This document shows positions 1 through 9,662 of a stretch of 39,164 nt of DNA, piece by piece. Made by a program: the position numbers and the translations under genes. This stretch comes from a virus: the IMG/VR virus record IMGVR_UViG_3300038701_000855, positions 1 to 39,164 of that record; one strand, 5' to 3'. The notes below the pieces were generated by a model. The model ran no database searches. It was not told the origin of the DNA and worked only from the letters and a program-made list of their open reading frames with translations. Position 1 is the stretch's first letter; the number at the start of each line of letters is the position of its first letter.

Positions 1-1108
1 GATTTACAAATAATGCTTCTTCTGTGCTCGCATATCCAAGCGTTAGACGAGTCGACCCACTAACTCCAAATGATATTATTCTATCTACCACACCATCAAC
101 TGCACGATTAACAACGGTAAATATTGTACTATCTCCTTCGGGTAAGGTGTATAGCGCACTTGGCAAATCTAAATAATCACTATCATCAAAAACGGCTGCT
201 TGCAATCCATTAATCTGATTGTCTGTTCTTGTTGGTCTAGCCGAAGCCGTACCTTGCACGCCTGTATCGTTACCATTGCCAGAGCGGTCTAGCATTTGAG
301 TTATTGCAGTTCCATCAAGCGTTAAGTATGAATCGTCTGTTGTATCGTACCAAGCTTGTAGACCTGCAATATCAGTTGGAGTTTTAAAGCCTAGCCATTT
401 GTTAGTTAGATAAGACTTTACTAAGTTTTGTTCGGCTGTGGATAGCAAGCGATTGTAAACGATAATCTCACCTATATCACCAATCAAGAATACAGCACTT
501 CCAGTTTGAGAGCCGATAAAGCAGTTTGTAGCCGTAAAAGCAACACCATTTGTATCACTTACTTCTGTGCCGTCATTTATAGCTATTGTGGTTGTGTCTG
601 TGCCGTTAAAAGAGCCAGTTAGAACTTGATAATCTGCACTCGCTCCTGACGCTTGTGCTCCTAAAGGGTCAAGATTACTATCTACTTGGAATACAACCTC
701 CGTATCTGATGCAGCTCCCGCTTTTGTTTCATAAGCCATTTTATAACGAGCTGTTCCACCATTTGTCATAACAAAAAGTCTGCGTTGCGCCGTTGTGTCA
801 GTAGCACGAGAAACTATAAATAATGTACTTTCATCACTTGGTATTGAGTAAACACCGCTCCCAACTTCCAAAGTGTCGTTACCATCGAAAAATATAGCAT
901 TTTTTCCATTAGCTGTGTTCAACCCTGTTGTCGGCTGTGCACTTCCTGTGCCTTGTGTTGCATTATTACCATTGCCAGACTTATCAGCCCATGCACTAAC
1001 ACTACCGCTAGAATCAGTTATTGTGGACGTGTCAGAGGCATCTAGCCAGAGAGTGTTGCCCTCTAATTGCGTTGGTTGAAAATCACTACTACCAAAGAAA
1101 AAAAACAT
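1..1108 (-). CDS. LamG-type tail fibre/appendage protein, N-terminal part (continues at 38737-39164)
   Basis: N-terminal 369 codons of a protein cut by the linear contig end. It starts with ATG at 1108, which shares its A with the TAA stop of the upstream gene (TAATG coupling). Translation is open to base 1 and is in frame with the 38737-39164 piece across the 123-bp end overlap, giving 469 residues in all. Two repeats of a concanavalin/LamG-like jelly-roll are seen: the first has LWLDASD and WADKSGNGNNAT near residues 20-50, the second has LQAWYDTTDD and MLDRSGNGND near 240-265. Such domains bind surface glycans, so a host-attachment role at the tail tip or side is likely (inference). Confidence 0.85.
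   Translation of the reverse strand, partial: MFFFFGSSDFQPTQLEGNTLWLDASDTSTITDSSGSVSAWADKSGNGNNATQGTGSAQPTTGLNTANGKNAIFFDGNDTLEVGSGVYSIPSDESTLFIVSRATDTTAQRRLFVMTNGGTARYKMAYETKAGAASDTEVVFQVDSNLDPLGAQASGASADYQVLTGSFNGTDTTTIAINDGTEVSDTNGVAFTATNCFIGSQTGSAVFLIGDIGEIIVYNRLLSTAEQNLVKSYLTNKWLGFKTPTDIAGLQAWYDTTDDSYLTLDGTAITQMLDRSGNGNDTGVQGTASARPTRTDNQINGLQAAVFDDSDYLDLPSALYTLPEGDSTIFTVVNRAVDGVVDRIISFGVSGSTRLTLGYASTEEALFVN
2..124. repeat. Left copy of 123-bp contig-end overlap
   Basis: Identical to 39040-39162. The match breaks at base 1 (g versus t) and at base 125 (t versus c). It lies in the middle of one continuous reading frame, so it is best read as the join of a circular or circularly permuted genome and not as a true terminal repeat. 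The odd bases at the very ends (1, 39163, 39164) look like assembly-edge errors. Confidence 0.85.
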
Positions 1109-1461
1109 TAGTCAATATTCCTAATTAAAGCTGTAAAAGTTTTTGCTGTTTCAGATGCGCCAGACGTTAATTTAATACATCTTAACCCTGCCGATATTGT
1201 AGGCTCAATATAAGTTTGTCTTGAATTAGTGTCGGTTGTAATTGAAAAGTCTGTGTTTTCTTTATTACATACAGTTACATAATCCCCCTCTAAATATGGG
1301 GCGTTTTGTATAGTTAAAGATGTTCCAGCCATAGATGCAGGGCGTATAATGGCAACTAAAGTGCCACCCTCCAAGTCTAAAGCCTCTGTTTGTGTTCCTG
1401 TTAAAGCTTCAAAATCCTTAACTACGATTTTACCAGTTTTAATATCTTGTGAATAACCCAT
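1108..1461 (-). CDS. Putative virion protein, 117 aa
   Basis: Unrecognised small beta-rich protein between two fibre genes. AGAGGA lies 6 nt before the ATG. Its stop overlaps the start of the LamG fibre gene (TAATG), so the two are probably translated together. The sequence alternates short hydrophobic strands (VAIIRPAS, SLTIQNAP, DYVTVCNK) and has no signal peptide or membrane segment. Position and composition suggest a tail or fibre accessory protein (inference). Confidence 0.65.
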   Translation of the reverse strand: MGYSQDIKTGKIVVKDFEALTGTQTEALDLEGGTLVAIIRPASMAGTSLTIQNAPYLEGDYVTVCNKENTDFSITTDTNSRQTYIEPTISAGLRCIKLTSGASETAKTFTALIRNID

Positions 1462-1536
1462 TATTTTTTCCTCTTTTAAGCTTTATTCCCTTGGTATTCT
1501 GCTTTAATAACTATGTCGGTTTCCGCTGTTATACGT

Positions 1537-3138
1537 CTACGTTATTGTTAGTGATTCATTTTCTATTACTATGTTTGTTGTATCATCAACGTTTTTGTAT
1601 TTCACCTCTAGTGTATCATCTTTTTCTATAAAAAGCGATAGTGTTATTACATACAACCCTGTCTTTGTTCCTGTTGGGTCTGGTGCAACTGTTACTTCAT
1701 ATTGCAATGTATTATTTAGGAAAACCCCCACCTGAACAACTTTACTACTTCCAGACGCCATTGATATATTACCATTAATATGTATCGTTTTAGTGTTTGG
1801 TTGTTTAGCTGCGCTAGTCACAATGCTGCCTGTTACAGTAAAACCCTCGTTTGAAGCTTCCGCTGTTGGCGATAATCCACTTGAGGTATATGCATCTGCG
1901 GTTGTAATTACAGTCGCTGTTGAATTGGTTGCTAGACGATAACCACCTATATACGCACTATTACGACTATTTGCATTGCCTGACAACGTGACATCAACAT
2001 CGTCATACTGTTTACCAGTAGGGTCTATTAATCCACCACCGCCAGTTATATTAACTGGACAATTAGACACTTCAATGTCATCAATAATATTTAAACTATT
2101 GTCAAACTTAAAAGCATATTGACTTGTATTAAGCCTAACCTGAACGCCGTTAATATTAACTAAGCCAGTTAATCCTGTGAGTGTTATTGCTGTTAGCGAG
2201 GTAGTAAAGTTTACCTCGTTGCCAATACGACCACTAATCCATATAAAATCTGGCTCACTAGTTGTGTTGTTAAAAATCAAGCCAGCATTAAAGTTGGTGA
2301 TATCAGGCGTTATAGCACCAAACGTTAATATATCAGTTACTGTGCCAAGCGTACCAAATAACGTGAGTAAACAACTATCCCATAATAGGGTAGATCGAAC
2401 ACCTACAGCACCAGTTATATTGAATAGTGTTGCGTTAGCATTGCCCGCTATAACTAAATCTTTAATTTCTAATCTTTGAGGGTTACCAGTAAACAACGTG
2501 TCACTTCCTGTATATACAAGAAAGTTCTTAAACTTGTGTGTTGTTCCAAACGCAACTATTCCACCCTCTGGAATAATAAAATTACATGTAAGAATAACTG
2601 TAGCATCTATAATATAACTTTTATCTTCGAGTGTTATCGAGCCATCTACACACTCTCCAAAATCGGATTCTTTTCGTACGATTACCACGCTATCGGGCAG
2701 TCTAGTTTCAACGTTACTGTAAATATAACTAAGTGCTGCGCCACTACCGCCTCCACCCTCTCGATAAGAAATAACTTCACGAACAAGATTTTTGCCATCC
2801 TCGCCTTTCTCACCTTTAATGGATGCTATAAATTCTTTTTCAGAACCTTTATTGCCTAAATTAAGCCACACTTCATAAGCGGATAAACCGTCCTGTCCGC
2901 CTATTCCGTTAAAACCTCTATCGCCCTTATCGCCCTTATCGCCCTTATCGCCTTTTATAGACTTGCCATCTCGTCCGTTTTTTCCATCCTTACCATCACG
3001 ACCATCTTTGCCATTTACACCGCTCTTTCCATTCTGTGGCTTTTTCTGTGTAGCTATCTCGGCAAATACTTCCGACACAGTTATTTCTAACTCGTCAATA
3101 CGCTTTAATAATTGCTCGCTTAGTTTATTGCTTGGCAC
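1537..3138 (-). CDS. Collagen-like tail fibre protein
   Basis: 533-residue fibre. Residues about 1-30 form a helical coiled coil (KLSEQLLKRIDELEITVSEVF). Residues about 36-80 are Gly-X-Y collagen-type repeats rich in GDKGDKGD and GRDGK. Then comes a phage-typical linker (GLSAYEVWLNLGNKGSEKEF), a second short G-E-K-G-E-D-G stretch, and a long beta-rich C-terminal region with many Asn/Thr/Gly, suggestive of a beta-helix trimer. The order coiled coil, collagen triple helix, beta domain is typical of trimeric receptor-binding fibres. It overlaps the upstream gene by 14 nt. Confidence 0.8.
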   Translation of the reverse strand: MPSNKLSEQLLKRIDELEITVSEVFAEIATQKKPQNGKSGVNGKDGRDGKDGKNGRDGKSIKGDKGDKGDKGDRGFNGIGGQDGLSAYEVWLNLGNKGSEKEFIASIKGEKGEDGKNLVREVISYREGGGGSGAALSYIYSNVETRLPDSVVIVRKESDFGECVDGSITLEDKSYIIDATVILTCNFIIPEGGIVAFGTTHKFKNFLVYTGSDTLFTGNPQRLEIKDLVIAGNANATLFNITGAVGVRSTLLWDSCLLTLFGTLGTVTDILTFGAITPDITNFNAGLIFNNTTSEPDFIWISGRIGNEVNFTTSLTAITLTGLTGLVNINGVQVRLNTSQYAFKFDNSLNIIDDIEVSNCPVNITGGGGLIDPTGKQYDDVDVTLSGNANSRNSAYIGGYRLATNSTATVITTADAYTSSGLSPTAEASNEGFTVTGSIVTSAAKQPNTKTIHINGNISMASGSSKVVQVGVFLNNTLQYEVTVAPDPTGTKTGLYVITLSLFIEKDDTLEVKYKNVDDTTNIVIENESLTIT

Positions 3139-4813
3139 TGTTCTTTCTCGCTATCGCTTCATTTATACGTTGTAAAAGTTCACTTCCAGCTCTCGGCTCG
3201 GTTGGTGTTTCCTGCTCTATAGGCTGCTCCATAACTGGTGGCAACTCCTCTTTCTCTACAACATCAGACTTATCAATCATGTTTTGCACCATATTTCTAT
3301 CAAATAACAATTGCTCTTTTAAGCCTTTGTCAGTCGTTTCTAGTATCGCTTTTTCCGAAACTTTCAATAAGTTACCTAACACGCTTTTTGCTTGTGGTGA
3401 TATTGCAAACTTACCTGCGCCATACAAACCAACTGTAGGAATAATAGTATACGGGCTTATTATACCCGCAGCACCCAATCCACCCAATGCAGCCAAACCT
3501 AATATTTCAGTCTTTAAAGGAATAGCTTTTGATACATTATTAGCTAGTCTGGCAATCGCATTGCTTCCTTCATCAGCTGCTTTGCCCGCAATATTATCCA
3601 TTGCAGATAGTAAATTATGCTGCCTATTTAATGATTTTTTAATCGCAACGTTTTTAACATTTTTATCAAGATAGTCATGTGTTGTATTGCGTATCTCTCG
3701 CACAGCCGTAGAAAATGCGCTTTCACTCTTAGCATCAAACACTTTTGGCTTAAAGTCCTTTGCTAGAGCATCAAATTCTTTTCGTGCCTTTAATAATCCA
3801 GCAGGGGTGCTTGGGTGCTTTGCAACTATTTTATTATATTCTCCCGCCAATTTAGCAGCCATCTTCTCCGCATCACCAACCAAGAAAGGATTATCTTTTA
3901 ATCTCTTTGACATATTAGATAACTCTTGTTGAAAATCGCTCGGGTCAAAAGTCTGTCCTAACTTTTCCAACGACTCCTCTAGCCCTTTCGATTGCTTACC
4001 CACAGCATCTTTAATAACGTTGTAATTCCCTTGTAAGGTGTTCTTTTTTGTTATCCCTTGCAGTTTATTAACCTCTTGGGCTATTTTTAATTCACGTGGA
4101 GAGGGGGTAACATCAGCACGCTTTAGTAAACCTTTTTCTATTGTGCGCCCCACCTGCTCTTTTCGCACAGCAGCGGTTTGTTTAGGTGCTATCAAATCTT
4201 TGACGAAATCCGCCTTTCTTGTGGCTTTTTGGTTTAAACTACTTTGCAATAACTTTTCCCCACTTTTGCCTATCGGGGTTTTGCCAGATGCTTTTGCTAA
4301 GTTTCCAGTTCCAAACGTGAATATATTTGTAAGTGATTTTATGTTTTGCGCCATATTCGGGTCACTTTTCTCTAATTCATTTAGAGCATTAGCACCTTGT
4401 GAATATTTCTCTGCAACGAATTCACCTGCGGGAGTGTCTGCAACCGCTCCAACTACTGTAGATAAAACCTCCTTCACACTATCTGGCGTATACTCTCCTA
4501 TAACCTCACCTAAAGCATCAAAGCCACCACCAATAGTTATACCTATTCCTTGCATAGCTAATTCTGGTAAAGAAGTTTCTCCAGTTCCAATTCTTTGGAT
4601 GGCTTGCAAATACTCCTGCCCTCGACCTTGCATATCTTCACTTATACGACTTGACAGCTCTGGTTGTGCGTCTACACCTTGCAGCGGTTGTTCTTGCGCT
4701 ACACCCATAACAAAACCTTCTGGCATTGGCGGAACTACGCTATTATCAATAGGTAAATCACCTAATACAAACCCCGCTGGTAGTGGTGGTAGATTTTTTA
4801 TATCGGTTGCCAT
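3125..4813 (-). CDS. Internal virion/ejection-type protein, 562 aa
   Basis: Large Ala/Lys-rich, mostly helical protein. The N-terminus is Pro-rich (PPLPAGFVLGDLP, then PPMPEGFVMG: a short internal repeat). Residues about 90-135 and 415-460 contain glycine/alanine hydrophobic stretches (ILGLAALGGLGAAGIIS) that could enter a membrane. Between them lies a long Lys-rich helical region. Its place after the tail genes and before the fibres, beside two other helical proteins, matches the ejected internal proteins of podoviruses (inference by context; no family recognised). It overlaps the upstream gene by 16 nt. Confidence 0.65.
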   Translation of the reverse strand: MATDIKNLPPLPAGFVLGDLPIDNSVVPPMPEGFVMGVAQEQPLQGVDAQPELSSRISEDMQGRGQEYLQAIQRIGTGETSLPELAMQGIGITIGGGFDALGEVIGEYTPDSVKEVLSTVVGAVADTPAGEFVAEKYSQGANALNELEKSDPNMAQNIKSLTNIFTFGTGNLAKASGKTPIGKSGEKLLQSSLNQKATRKADFVKDLIAPKQTAAVRKEQVGRTIEKGLLKRADVTPSPRELKIAQEVNKLQGITKKNTLQGNYNVIKDAVGKQSKGLEESLEKLGQTFDPSDFQQELSNMSKRLKDNPFLVGDAEKMAAKLAGEYNKIVAKHPSTPAGLLKARKEFDALAKDFKPKVFDAKSESAFSTAVREIRNTTHDYLDKNVKNVAIKKSLNRQHNLLSAMDNIAGKAADEGSNAIARLANNVSKAIPLKTEILGLAALGGLGAAGIISPYTIIPTVGLYGAGKFAISPQAKSVLGNLLKVSEKAILETTDKGLKEQLLFDRNMVQNMIDKSDVVEKEELPPVMEQPIEQETPTEPRAGSELLQRINEAIARKNSAKQ

Positions 4814-5820
4814 GCGCCATTCCTTAATATTAATTTTTCACCTGTTGTTGGGTTGGTTATAACCACGCCATCATTTGGTGCTGCTTCCGCTTCCACTAAA
4901 TTCAAATCCAAAGCCACATCCTCTGGTGATAAACCACTTTTCTCTGCAAGTTTTGTGTATTGCCTCACACGTTTATCTTGTTGATTCTGCGCTTTACTAA
5001 ATAACTTATTCGCTCTATCTACAAAGTCCTTACGCATCCCATCAGACAATCTCTGCCCTTCCAAAACCTTATTAACTTGAGCTTGTATCCTTTCACCATA
5101 TGCACCAGTTCTAGCTGCTTGTGCAAATTCGCTTTCTCGAACAACTGACGCTGGGTCTAATATCTTCATATAGTTAAAGATTAAGGCTAAATCACCCGCT
5201 GCACTTGGGTTTTCAGCAGAAGCTGCCACACGTCCAAATGCGTCACGCTGCTTAATAAACTCACCAGATAAGCCTGTAAACTCTTTTCTCAATTTTTGCG
5301 TGGTATCAAATACATCTTTCGGGTCTAAGCCACCACCTTTTAACTTTTGGTTAAACTCTTTTACTGTTTGGTTGAATTTATCTTGCTCCAACTTGAACTG
5401 CTCACCCTCACGCTCTCGCTTTACTGTTCTAGCCTGCCTTTCTTGCTCCGCTTGCTCTGGTGTTATAAACCCTGCCACTTCATCAGCTTTTAATTTAGCT
5501 AAGTCCGTCATAGGCGTTGCTGCCTCTTGCATCAAAGGTGATTGTTTAGCAATAATATTTAACGCTTCCTTATTGCCCTGCCCTGCTAAATTAGCTAATT
5601 GTGCTAGTTGAGCTTGTTTTATTTCTTCTGCACTAGATGGCTCTGCACCACCTGCACGAGCAAATTGTGGGATTGTTTGTCCTGCAAGGATATTAGCTAA
5701 CTGTGCTTGTTGGTCTAATTGCTTTTGCTCGTTGATTCGACGCATCTCTGAGGCACCTATCGACGTTAACGCTTCAAATCCCCTGCCTAATCCACCTACT
5801 AATTTTTGAATATCAACCAT
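4798..5820 (-). CDS. Helical internal virion protein, 340 aa
   Basis: Start chosen at ATG 5820 (MVDIQKLVGG), which follows an AGGGGG Shine-Dalgarno and lies 1 nt after the stop of the upstream gene. Longer readings into that gene have no ribosome site. The protein is Gln/Ala/Lys-rich and strongly helical, with a charged coiled-coil stretch around residues 110-160 (EQERQARTVKREREGEQ). Together with its two neighbours it forms a three-gene set that looks like podoviral DNA-ejection proteins. The function is inferred from position only. Confidence 0.6.
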   Translation of the reverse strand: MVDIQKLVGGLGRGFEALTSIGASEMRRINEQKQLDQQAQLANILAGQTIPQFARAGGAEPSSAEEIKQAQLAQLANLAGQGNKEALNIIAKQSPLMQEAATPMTDLAKLKADEVAGFITPEQAEQERQARTVKREREGEQFKLEQDKFNQTVKEFNQKLKGGGLDPKDVFDTTQKLRKEFTGLSGEFIKQRDAFGRVAASAENPSAAGDLALIFNYMKILDPASVVRESEFAQAARTGAYGERIQAQVNKVLEGQRLSDGMRKDFVDRANKLFSKAQNQQDKRVRQYTKLAEKSGLSPEDVALDLNLVEAEAAPNDGVVITNPTTGEKLILRNGAWQPI

Positions 5821-5821
5821 A

Positions 5822-6568
5822 TTATTTGCCCCCTGTACCGCCACTACCACCACCGCCGAACACATCAGACCACGCACTAGTTAAATTGTTTAATATTGGG
5901 TTTGTTGCCCCTCTCGAAGTGCTTACTCCTCCACCGCCAGTAGGGAAGCCCTGCGCTAATTGTGCCAAGAAATTCACAGCATTTAACGGAGCTTGTGTAG
6001 TTGCTGTGTTAATACCACGCTGTATCTCTCCCAAATCAAATAAATTAGTTGCTACGTCTTGACTTCTGGCTATGTCTGCCAACGTTCTATCAGCAGCAGA
6101 TTGAAAGCCTGCACTTCTTAATTGCCCTGATGTTTGCGCTATATTCTCACCAAGATTCTTTATAGCTTCACTTTCTAATAACGCTTGTCTTGTGCCACCA
6201 AAGCCCCCAGCCTCTGTTGCACCTGTCTTTATATCAGACAAAGCACCTTGAGTACCAACCTGTAAATCACGAATAGCATTTTGAACAACTTGCTCCTCAT
6301 ACGGGTCACTAAATGTACTAATCCCTTGCTGAAATTGTGATGCACTTGTTGGAGTTAGTCCACTTGTTAATGTTGCTAATGCTGCTTGCTGCTCACTTGT
6401 AATTGGAGCAGGTGCAAATAGGCTAGTATCTAGAGAAAGCTCCTCACCACGTGCTAATGAATCTAAAAAAGCTTGTTGCGCCTCTTTTGGTAGTGTAGCA
6501 AAGCCAGTCGGGGTGGTTGTGTTCGACTTTGAACGCTCCCCTTTAAAAAAACTGCTTAAAAATCCCAT
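5822..6568 (-). CDS. Putative DNA-ejection/tail accessory protein, 248 aa
   Basis: Starts at ATG 6568 after GAGGAAG. Begins MGFLSSFFKG, then an Ala/Gln/Thr-rich helical body containing GGFGGTRQALLESEAIKNL, a motif I associate with small internal proteins of podoviruses. It ends with a glycine-rich tail (GGGGSGGTGGK). It has no signal peptide. The stop is 1 nt from the next start, so it is translationally linked to the 340-aa protein downstream. Confidence 0.6.
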   Translation of the reverse strand: MGFLSSFFKGERSKSNTTTPTGFATLPKEAQQAFLDSLARGEELSLDTSLFAPAPITSEQQAALATLTSGLTPTSASQFQQGISTFSDPYEEQVVQNAIRDLQVGTQGALSDIKTGATEAGGFGGTRQALLESEAIKNLGENIAQTSGQLRSAGFQSAADRTLADIARSQDVATNLFDLGEIQRGINTATTQAPLNAVNFLAQLAQGFPTGGGGVSTSRGATNPILNNLTSAWSDVFGGGGSGGTGGK

Positions 6569-6600
6569 AACTTCCTCGTTTTTTCTTTATTATATCACAC

Positions 6601-6903
6601 TTACCAACTAGTATCTAGCGTTCTTCTATCCCATTTAAGAGTGCCAGATATATTTAGTAATTTATATTCATATGTTGCATCATTTACTATATCGCCCTCA
6701 ACATCAGCAGCCAATACATCAGTTGCAGAACTTGGAGCTGCGCGGCTTGTAAATCGACCACGCCCAAGCACAAAGCGACTATTTAGATTAGTAAAGTCTG
6801 AAATATCCTCTTGCTCTCGTAATCGAACAATCTCTGCAAGTATCTCTTGCACTTCTTCTAAACTCTCTAAAACTCCAATATCAGGGTATAAACTTGTTGT
6901 CAT
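6601..6903 (-). CDS. Small structural protein, 100 aa
   Basis: The start overlaps the stop of the 682-aa tail gene by 4 nt (ATGA). Residues 8-35 form an acidic helix (VLESLEEVQEILAEIVRLREQE); the rest is mixed with aromatic ends (GTLKWDRRTLDTSW). The family is not recognised. The coupling suggests it acts with the tail protein encoded just upstream. Confidence 0.6.
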   Translation of the reverse strand: MTTSLYPDIGVLESLEEVQEILAEIVRLREQEDISDFTNLNSRFVLGRGRFTSRAAPSSATDVLAADVEGDIVNDATYEYKLLNISGTLKWDRRTLDTSW

Positions 6904-8948
6904 CGCTTACTACCTTGAGTTATCATTGCAGACCATAAACCAGCACGCCAATTTTGCCCCAACTCCTCACCACTAAACGTATATTGAACATAACGCCCTT
7001 GCGTCTTAAAGTCTATCATTTCAGTATCGGGGCTTACTGTCATTGTCTTAGTGTTATATTTGCTTGCGCTTTGTGGATAACGATAACTATCGGCTTGTAA
7101 AGTTATGTCACCACTTTGTATACTATCAGGAATTAAGCCATTTACAGAAACCTCATAATCCTCTCCACCAACAAGGTTAGTTTTTAAATTCCACGCCATC
7201 GCCACTCCATCCGCATCATTTCCTTTCTCTTGAAAGTATAAAGTAGATGTGGTTGTTGCGCTATCATACTCTGCCAAATAAGGAAACTCTTTTAAAGGCG
7301 TTGGATATTCCCCTGCCGACCTATCCATAGTGTCAAGCACCCAAGTGTTATCTTTAACATTTACCCTAACAACCCTATCTGGCTCATTTGACGCATTAGA
7401 TGGAATATGAAACCAAACTTCGTTAAACTTTCTATTAAACCATGCAAAGATTTTACTCTTTTGACTTAGGTTAATATCTTCAAACACTTTCTTTTTTAAT
7501 GTTGTTTCGTTAGTAGAATTAGAGCGCATTATCTGCACATTACCAGACTTATAAACATAAAAGTTATCTGTTCCCATCCAATAGCCTGCGCCATTATGCT
7601 CAACTCTTGCATTCTTTGCAATAATACCAGATTTATTATCAAGCAACTTTGTTTCCCATATAAAAGGGCGACCAATATATCTTGAAGTGTAAACTTGCGA
7701 ATCTGTAAACTCTAAATTAATCCCTTTAACATTCAAATGCGATATAAATTCACTCGCGCCCTCAATGTCATCTTCACCCGCTTGGTTTGTTGCTGCTGCT
7801 GTCCATACTGTAGAATCTCCAACATCAGACCACTTTCTTCTATTACCAACGTTAGAATCACCAAGTGTTACAACAATATTATTACTAACATATAGATAAT
7901 TAACCGCCGTTGGTGCATTAGATAAAGCAACTGGTGCTACATCTGTGTCACTATCCCAAGTATAAACGCCAGTTTGCCCCCCTGCTGTCATTACAACATT
8001 ATTACCAAATCTATCAAACACCCAAGAACGAACAGGAATAACACCCGAAGAACTAACTAAAGCCGTGCCGTATAATCCCACGCCATAAAGCCCTGCGCCA
8101 TATCCTTGCGCTGCCGTTGCGTCTGCCTGTCCATCAGCTATTTCACCTTGAACAGTTGTTGAGCCACCACCGCCACTAGAAACACTAGAAGTTGCCGTTG
8201 TATTAACTACAATATCATAAGCGTTTGTCGATATATTTCGGATAATATGCTCGATATTTATATCCGTGTCAGGAATCCCTGCAAATGTAGCAGCAGATTG
8301 CATTAATATCCGTGCACCCTCTGGGAAGCTATGCGCTGTTTGATTAACTGTAATAATAGGGGTTGCCTGCACCACACTAGCACCACCACCAGAACCACTA
8401 GAAGTTGCTGCTGTAGTTACTGTAAAAGTATAGCTGTCTGTGCTCTGCGTTCTTACAAAATGAGTTGTGTTTATCTGCCCTGCTGGCACGCCATTAACTG
8501 CTGTTGAACCCGACAATGTAATTGTATCGCCAACCCTTACTTTTGTGCCTGTGTCTGAAACTGTAACTGTAGTGCTACCATCAACTGTTGTAATAGGATT
8601 TGAGCTTAAAGTGCCATAATTTGAATCTAAACTATTAGCAATAGCCGTTGGCGCAGTTACTAAGGGCGTAACGTTGGTTAATTTACTGCCAATTAAGTAA
8701 TAAAGATTACTATGCGTTCCAATTAAATATCTTTCGTTTCTACTTAAATTGTAAGAAAAGATAGCTCTTGCAGCCCCATTAACTGGCAAGTCATCATCTA
8801 TGGTTATTGATTCCCAACCGCCAATCTTTTCAGGATACCCATCTACAAAGCGTATTTTATCAGCACTCACATAATGCGGGGTTGAAAACTCCGTAAAATC
8901 TGTGGCATATTGAACGCCCGCTTGTGATAATATTGGTATAATTGGCAT
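6900..8948 (-). CDS. P22 gp10-like tail/DNA-stabilisation protein
   Basis: 682 residues. The N-terminal signature DKIRFVDGYPEKIGGWE and later blocks RSWVFDRFGNNVVMTAGGQ, SHLNVKGINLEFTDSQVY and FAWFNRKFNEVWFHIPS are those of the podoviral tail hub/nozzle protein often annotated as packaged-DNA stabilisation protein (P22 gp10 type, beta-propeller). It would form the short tail tube below the portal ring and plug the packaged DNA. Thr/Ser/Gly-rich repeats at about 120-270 (TSSGSGGGAS, TSSVSSGGGGS) look like inserted immunoglobulin-like beta domains. It is immediately followed by a coupled small gene. Confidence 0.72.
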   Translation of the reverse strand: MPIIPILSQAGVQYATDFTEFSTPHYVSADKIRFVDGYPEKIGGWESITIDDDLPVNGAARAIFSYNLSRNERYLIGTHSNLYYLIGSKLTNVTPLVTAPTAIANSLDSNYGTLSSNPITTVDGSTTVTVSDTGTKVRVGDTITLSGSTAVNGVPAGQINTTHFVRTQSTDSYTFTVTTAATSSGSGGGASVVQATPIITVNQTAHSFPEGARILMQSAATFAGIPDTDINIEHIIRNISTNAYDIVVNTTATSSVSSGGGGSTTVQGEIADGQADATAAQGYGAGLYGVGLYGTALVSSSGVIPVRSWVFDRFGNNVVMTAGGQTGVYTWDSDTDVAPVALSNAPTAVNYLYVSNNIVVTLGDSNVGNRRKWSDVGDSTVWTAAATNQAGEDDIEGASEFISHLNVKGINLEFTDSQVYTSRYIGRPFIWETKLLDNKSGIIAKNARVEHNGAGYWMGTDNFYVYKSGNVQIMRSNSTNETTLKKKVFEDINLSQKSKIFAWFNRKFNEVWFHIPSNASNEPDRVVRVNVKDNTWVLDTMDRSAGEYPTPLKEFPYLAEYDSATTTSTLYFQEKGNDADGVAMAWNLKTNLVGGEDYEVSVNGLIPDSIQSGDITLQADSYRYPQSASKYNTKTMTVSPDTEMIDFKTQGRYVQYTFSGEELGQNWRAGLWSAMITQGSKR

Positions 8949-9662
8949 TTATAAAACCCTTATAATTGCACCCATTGCTATACTTGGTTGTACGTTAGCA
9001 CCAGTTGTTCCTGTCCATGCTGAGCCAGTATGAGTATGTGAACCACCCCCGCCATTAGTTGCCCCCGTTATTGTGTAAGTAACTCTTGGGGTCAAGCCCG
9101 ATGCAACGCTTAGACCACCTGCCACTCTATTTGCATCGTTATAACTTTGACCCGATGCAGCTGTAGAACTATTCCAATAACTAGCATCTATGTTTAAGTC
9201 AGGCACTTGAGAGGCTGATAAAGTGGTAGAGCCAACGCTTCCATTTGTTCCTTGGTCGGTTTCGTTACCAACACCAGTATTATTTAAACTATCCGCATTC
9301 GTATCCGTTATTCTATCAGCACTTGAACCGCCTAAGTTATCCAAGCCAACAATAGAACGTCCTCTACAATCTGGCAGATTAAACGTTGTTGAACCATCAC
9401 CCGCGCCAAAGCTTGTACTCACCAAACTAAATAACGCAGAATAAGTTGTTCGGCTTACCGCCTGTCCATAAGCAAGCAACCAACGTGAATTCGGTGCGCT
9501 TGTATCTGTGTAAGCTTGAACTGTGCCAATAGGTGTTAAAGCATCGAGAATAGTATCTACACTATCCCAATTGCTATTTAACTGCCCACCCCATAAATCT
9601 TCATCAATAGGGTCGTTTACTAATGGCTTATTAAAACTAAAATTACTGGTTAGATTTGGCAT
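8949..9662 (-). CDS. Tail-collar domain fibre protein
   Basis: 237 residues. The N-terminus has DEDLWGGQLNSNWDSVDTIL, common in short fibres. The centre is a phage tail-collar domain (GTVQAYTDTSAPNSRWLLAYGQAVSRTTYSALF read in blocks at about residues 42-75, then FNLPDCRGRSIVG). The C-terminus SIAMGAIIRVL is the usual end of this family. A trimeric appendage attached near the head-tail junction is the likely role. It ends one base before the ATG of the gp10-like gene. Confidence 0.82.
   Translation of the reverse strand: MPNLTSNFSFNKPLVNDPIDEDLWGGQLNSNWDSVDTILDALTPIGTVQAYTDTSAPNSRWLLAYGQAVSRTTYSALFSLVSTSFGAGDGSTTFNLPDCRGRSIVGLDNLGGSSADRITDTNADSLNNTGVGNETDQGTNGSVGSTTLSASQVPDLNIDASYWNSSTAASGQSYNDANRVAGGLSVASGLTPRVTYTITGATNGGGGSHTHTGSAWTGTTGANVQPSIAMGAIIRVL

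Noticed and set aside
1470-1540. Possible frameshifted C-terminal extension of the collagen-like fibre (ITAETDIVIKAEYQGNKA in another frame)
   Set aside because: Only about 20 codons with stops on both sides in that frame; too little to call a frameshift.
4038-4862. Plus-strand open frame of 274 aa opposite the 562-aa virion protein
   Set aside because: Hydrophobic antisense shadow of a helical Lys/Ala-rich gene; no ribosome site, against the operon direction.
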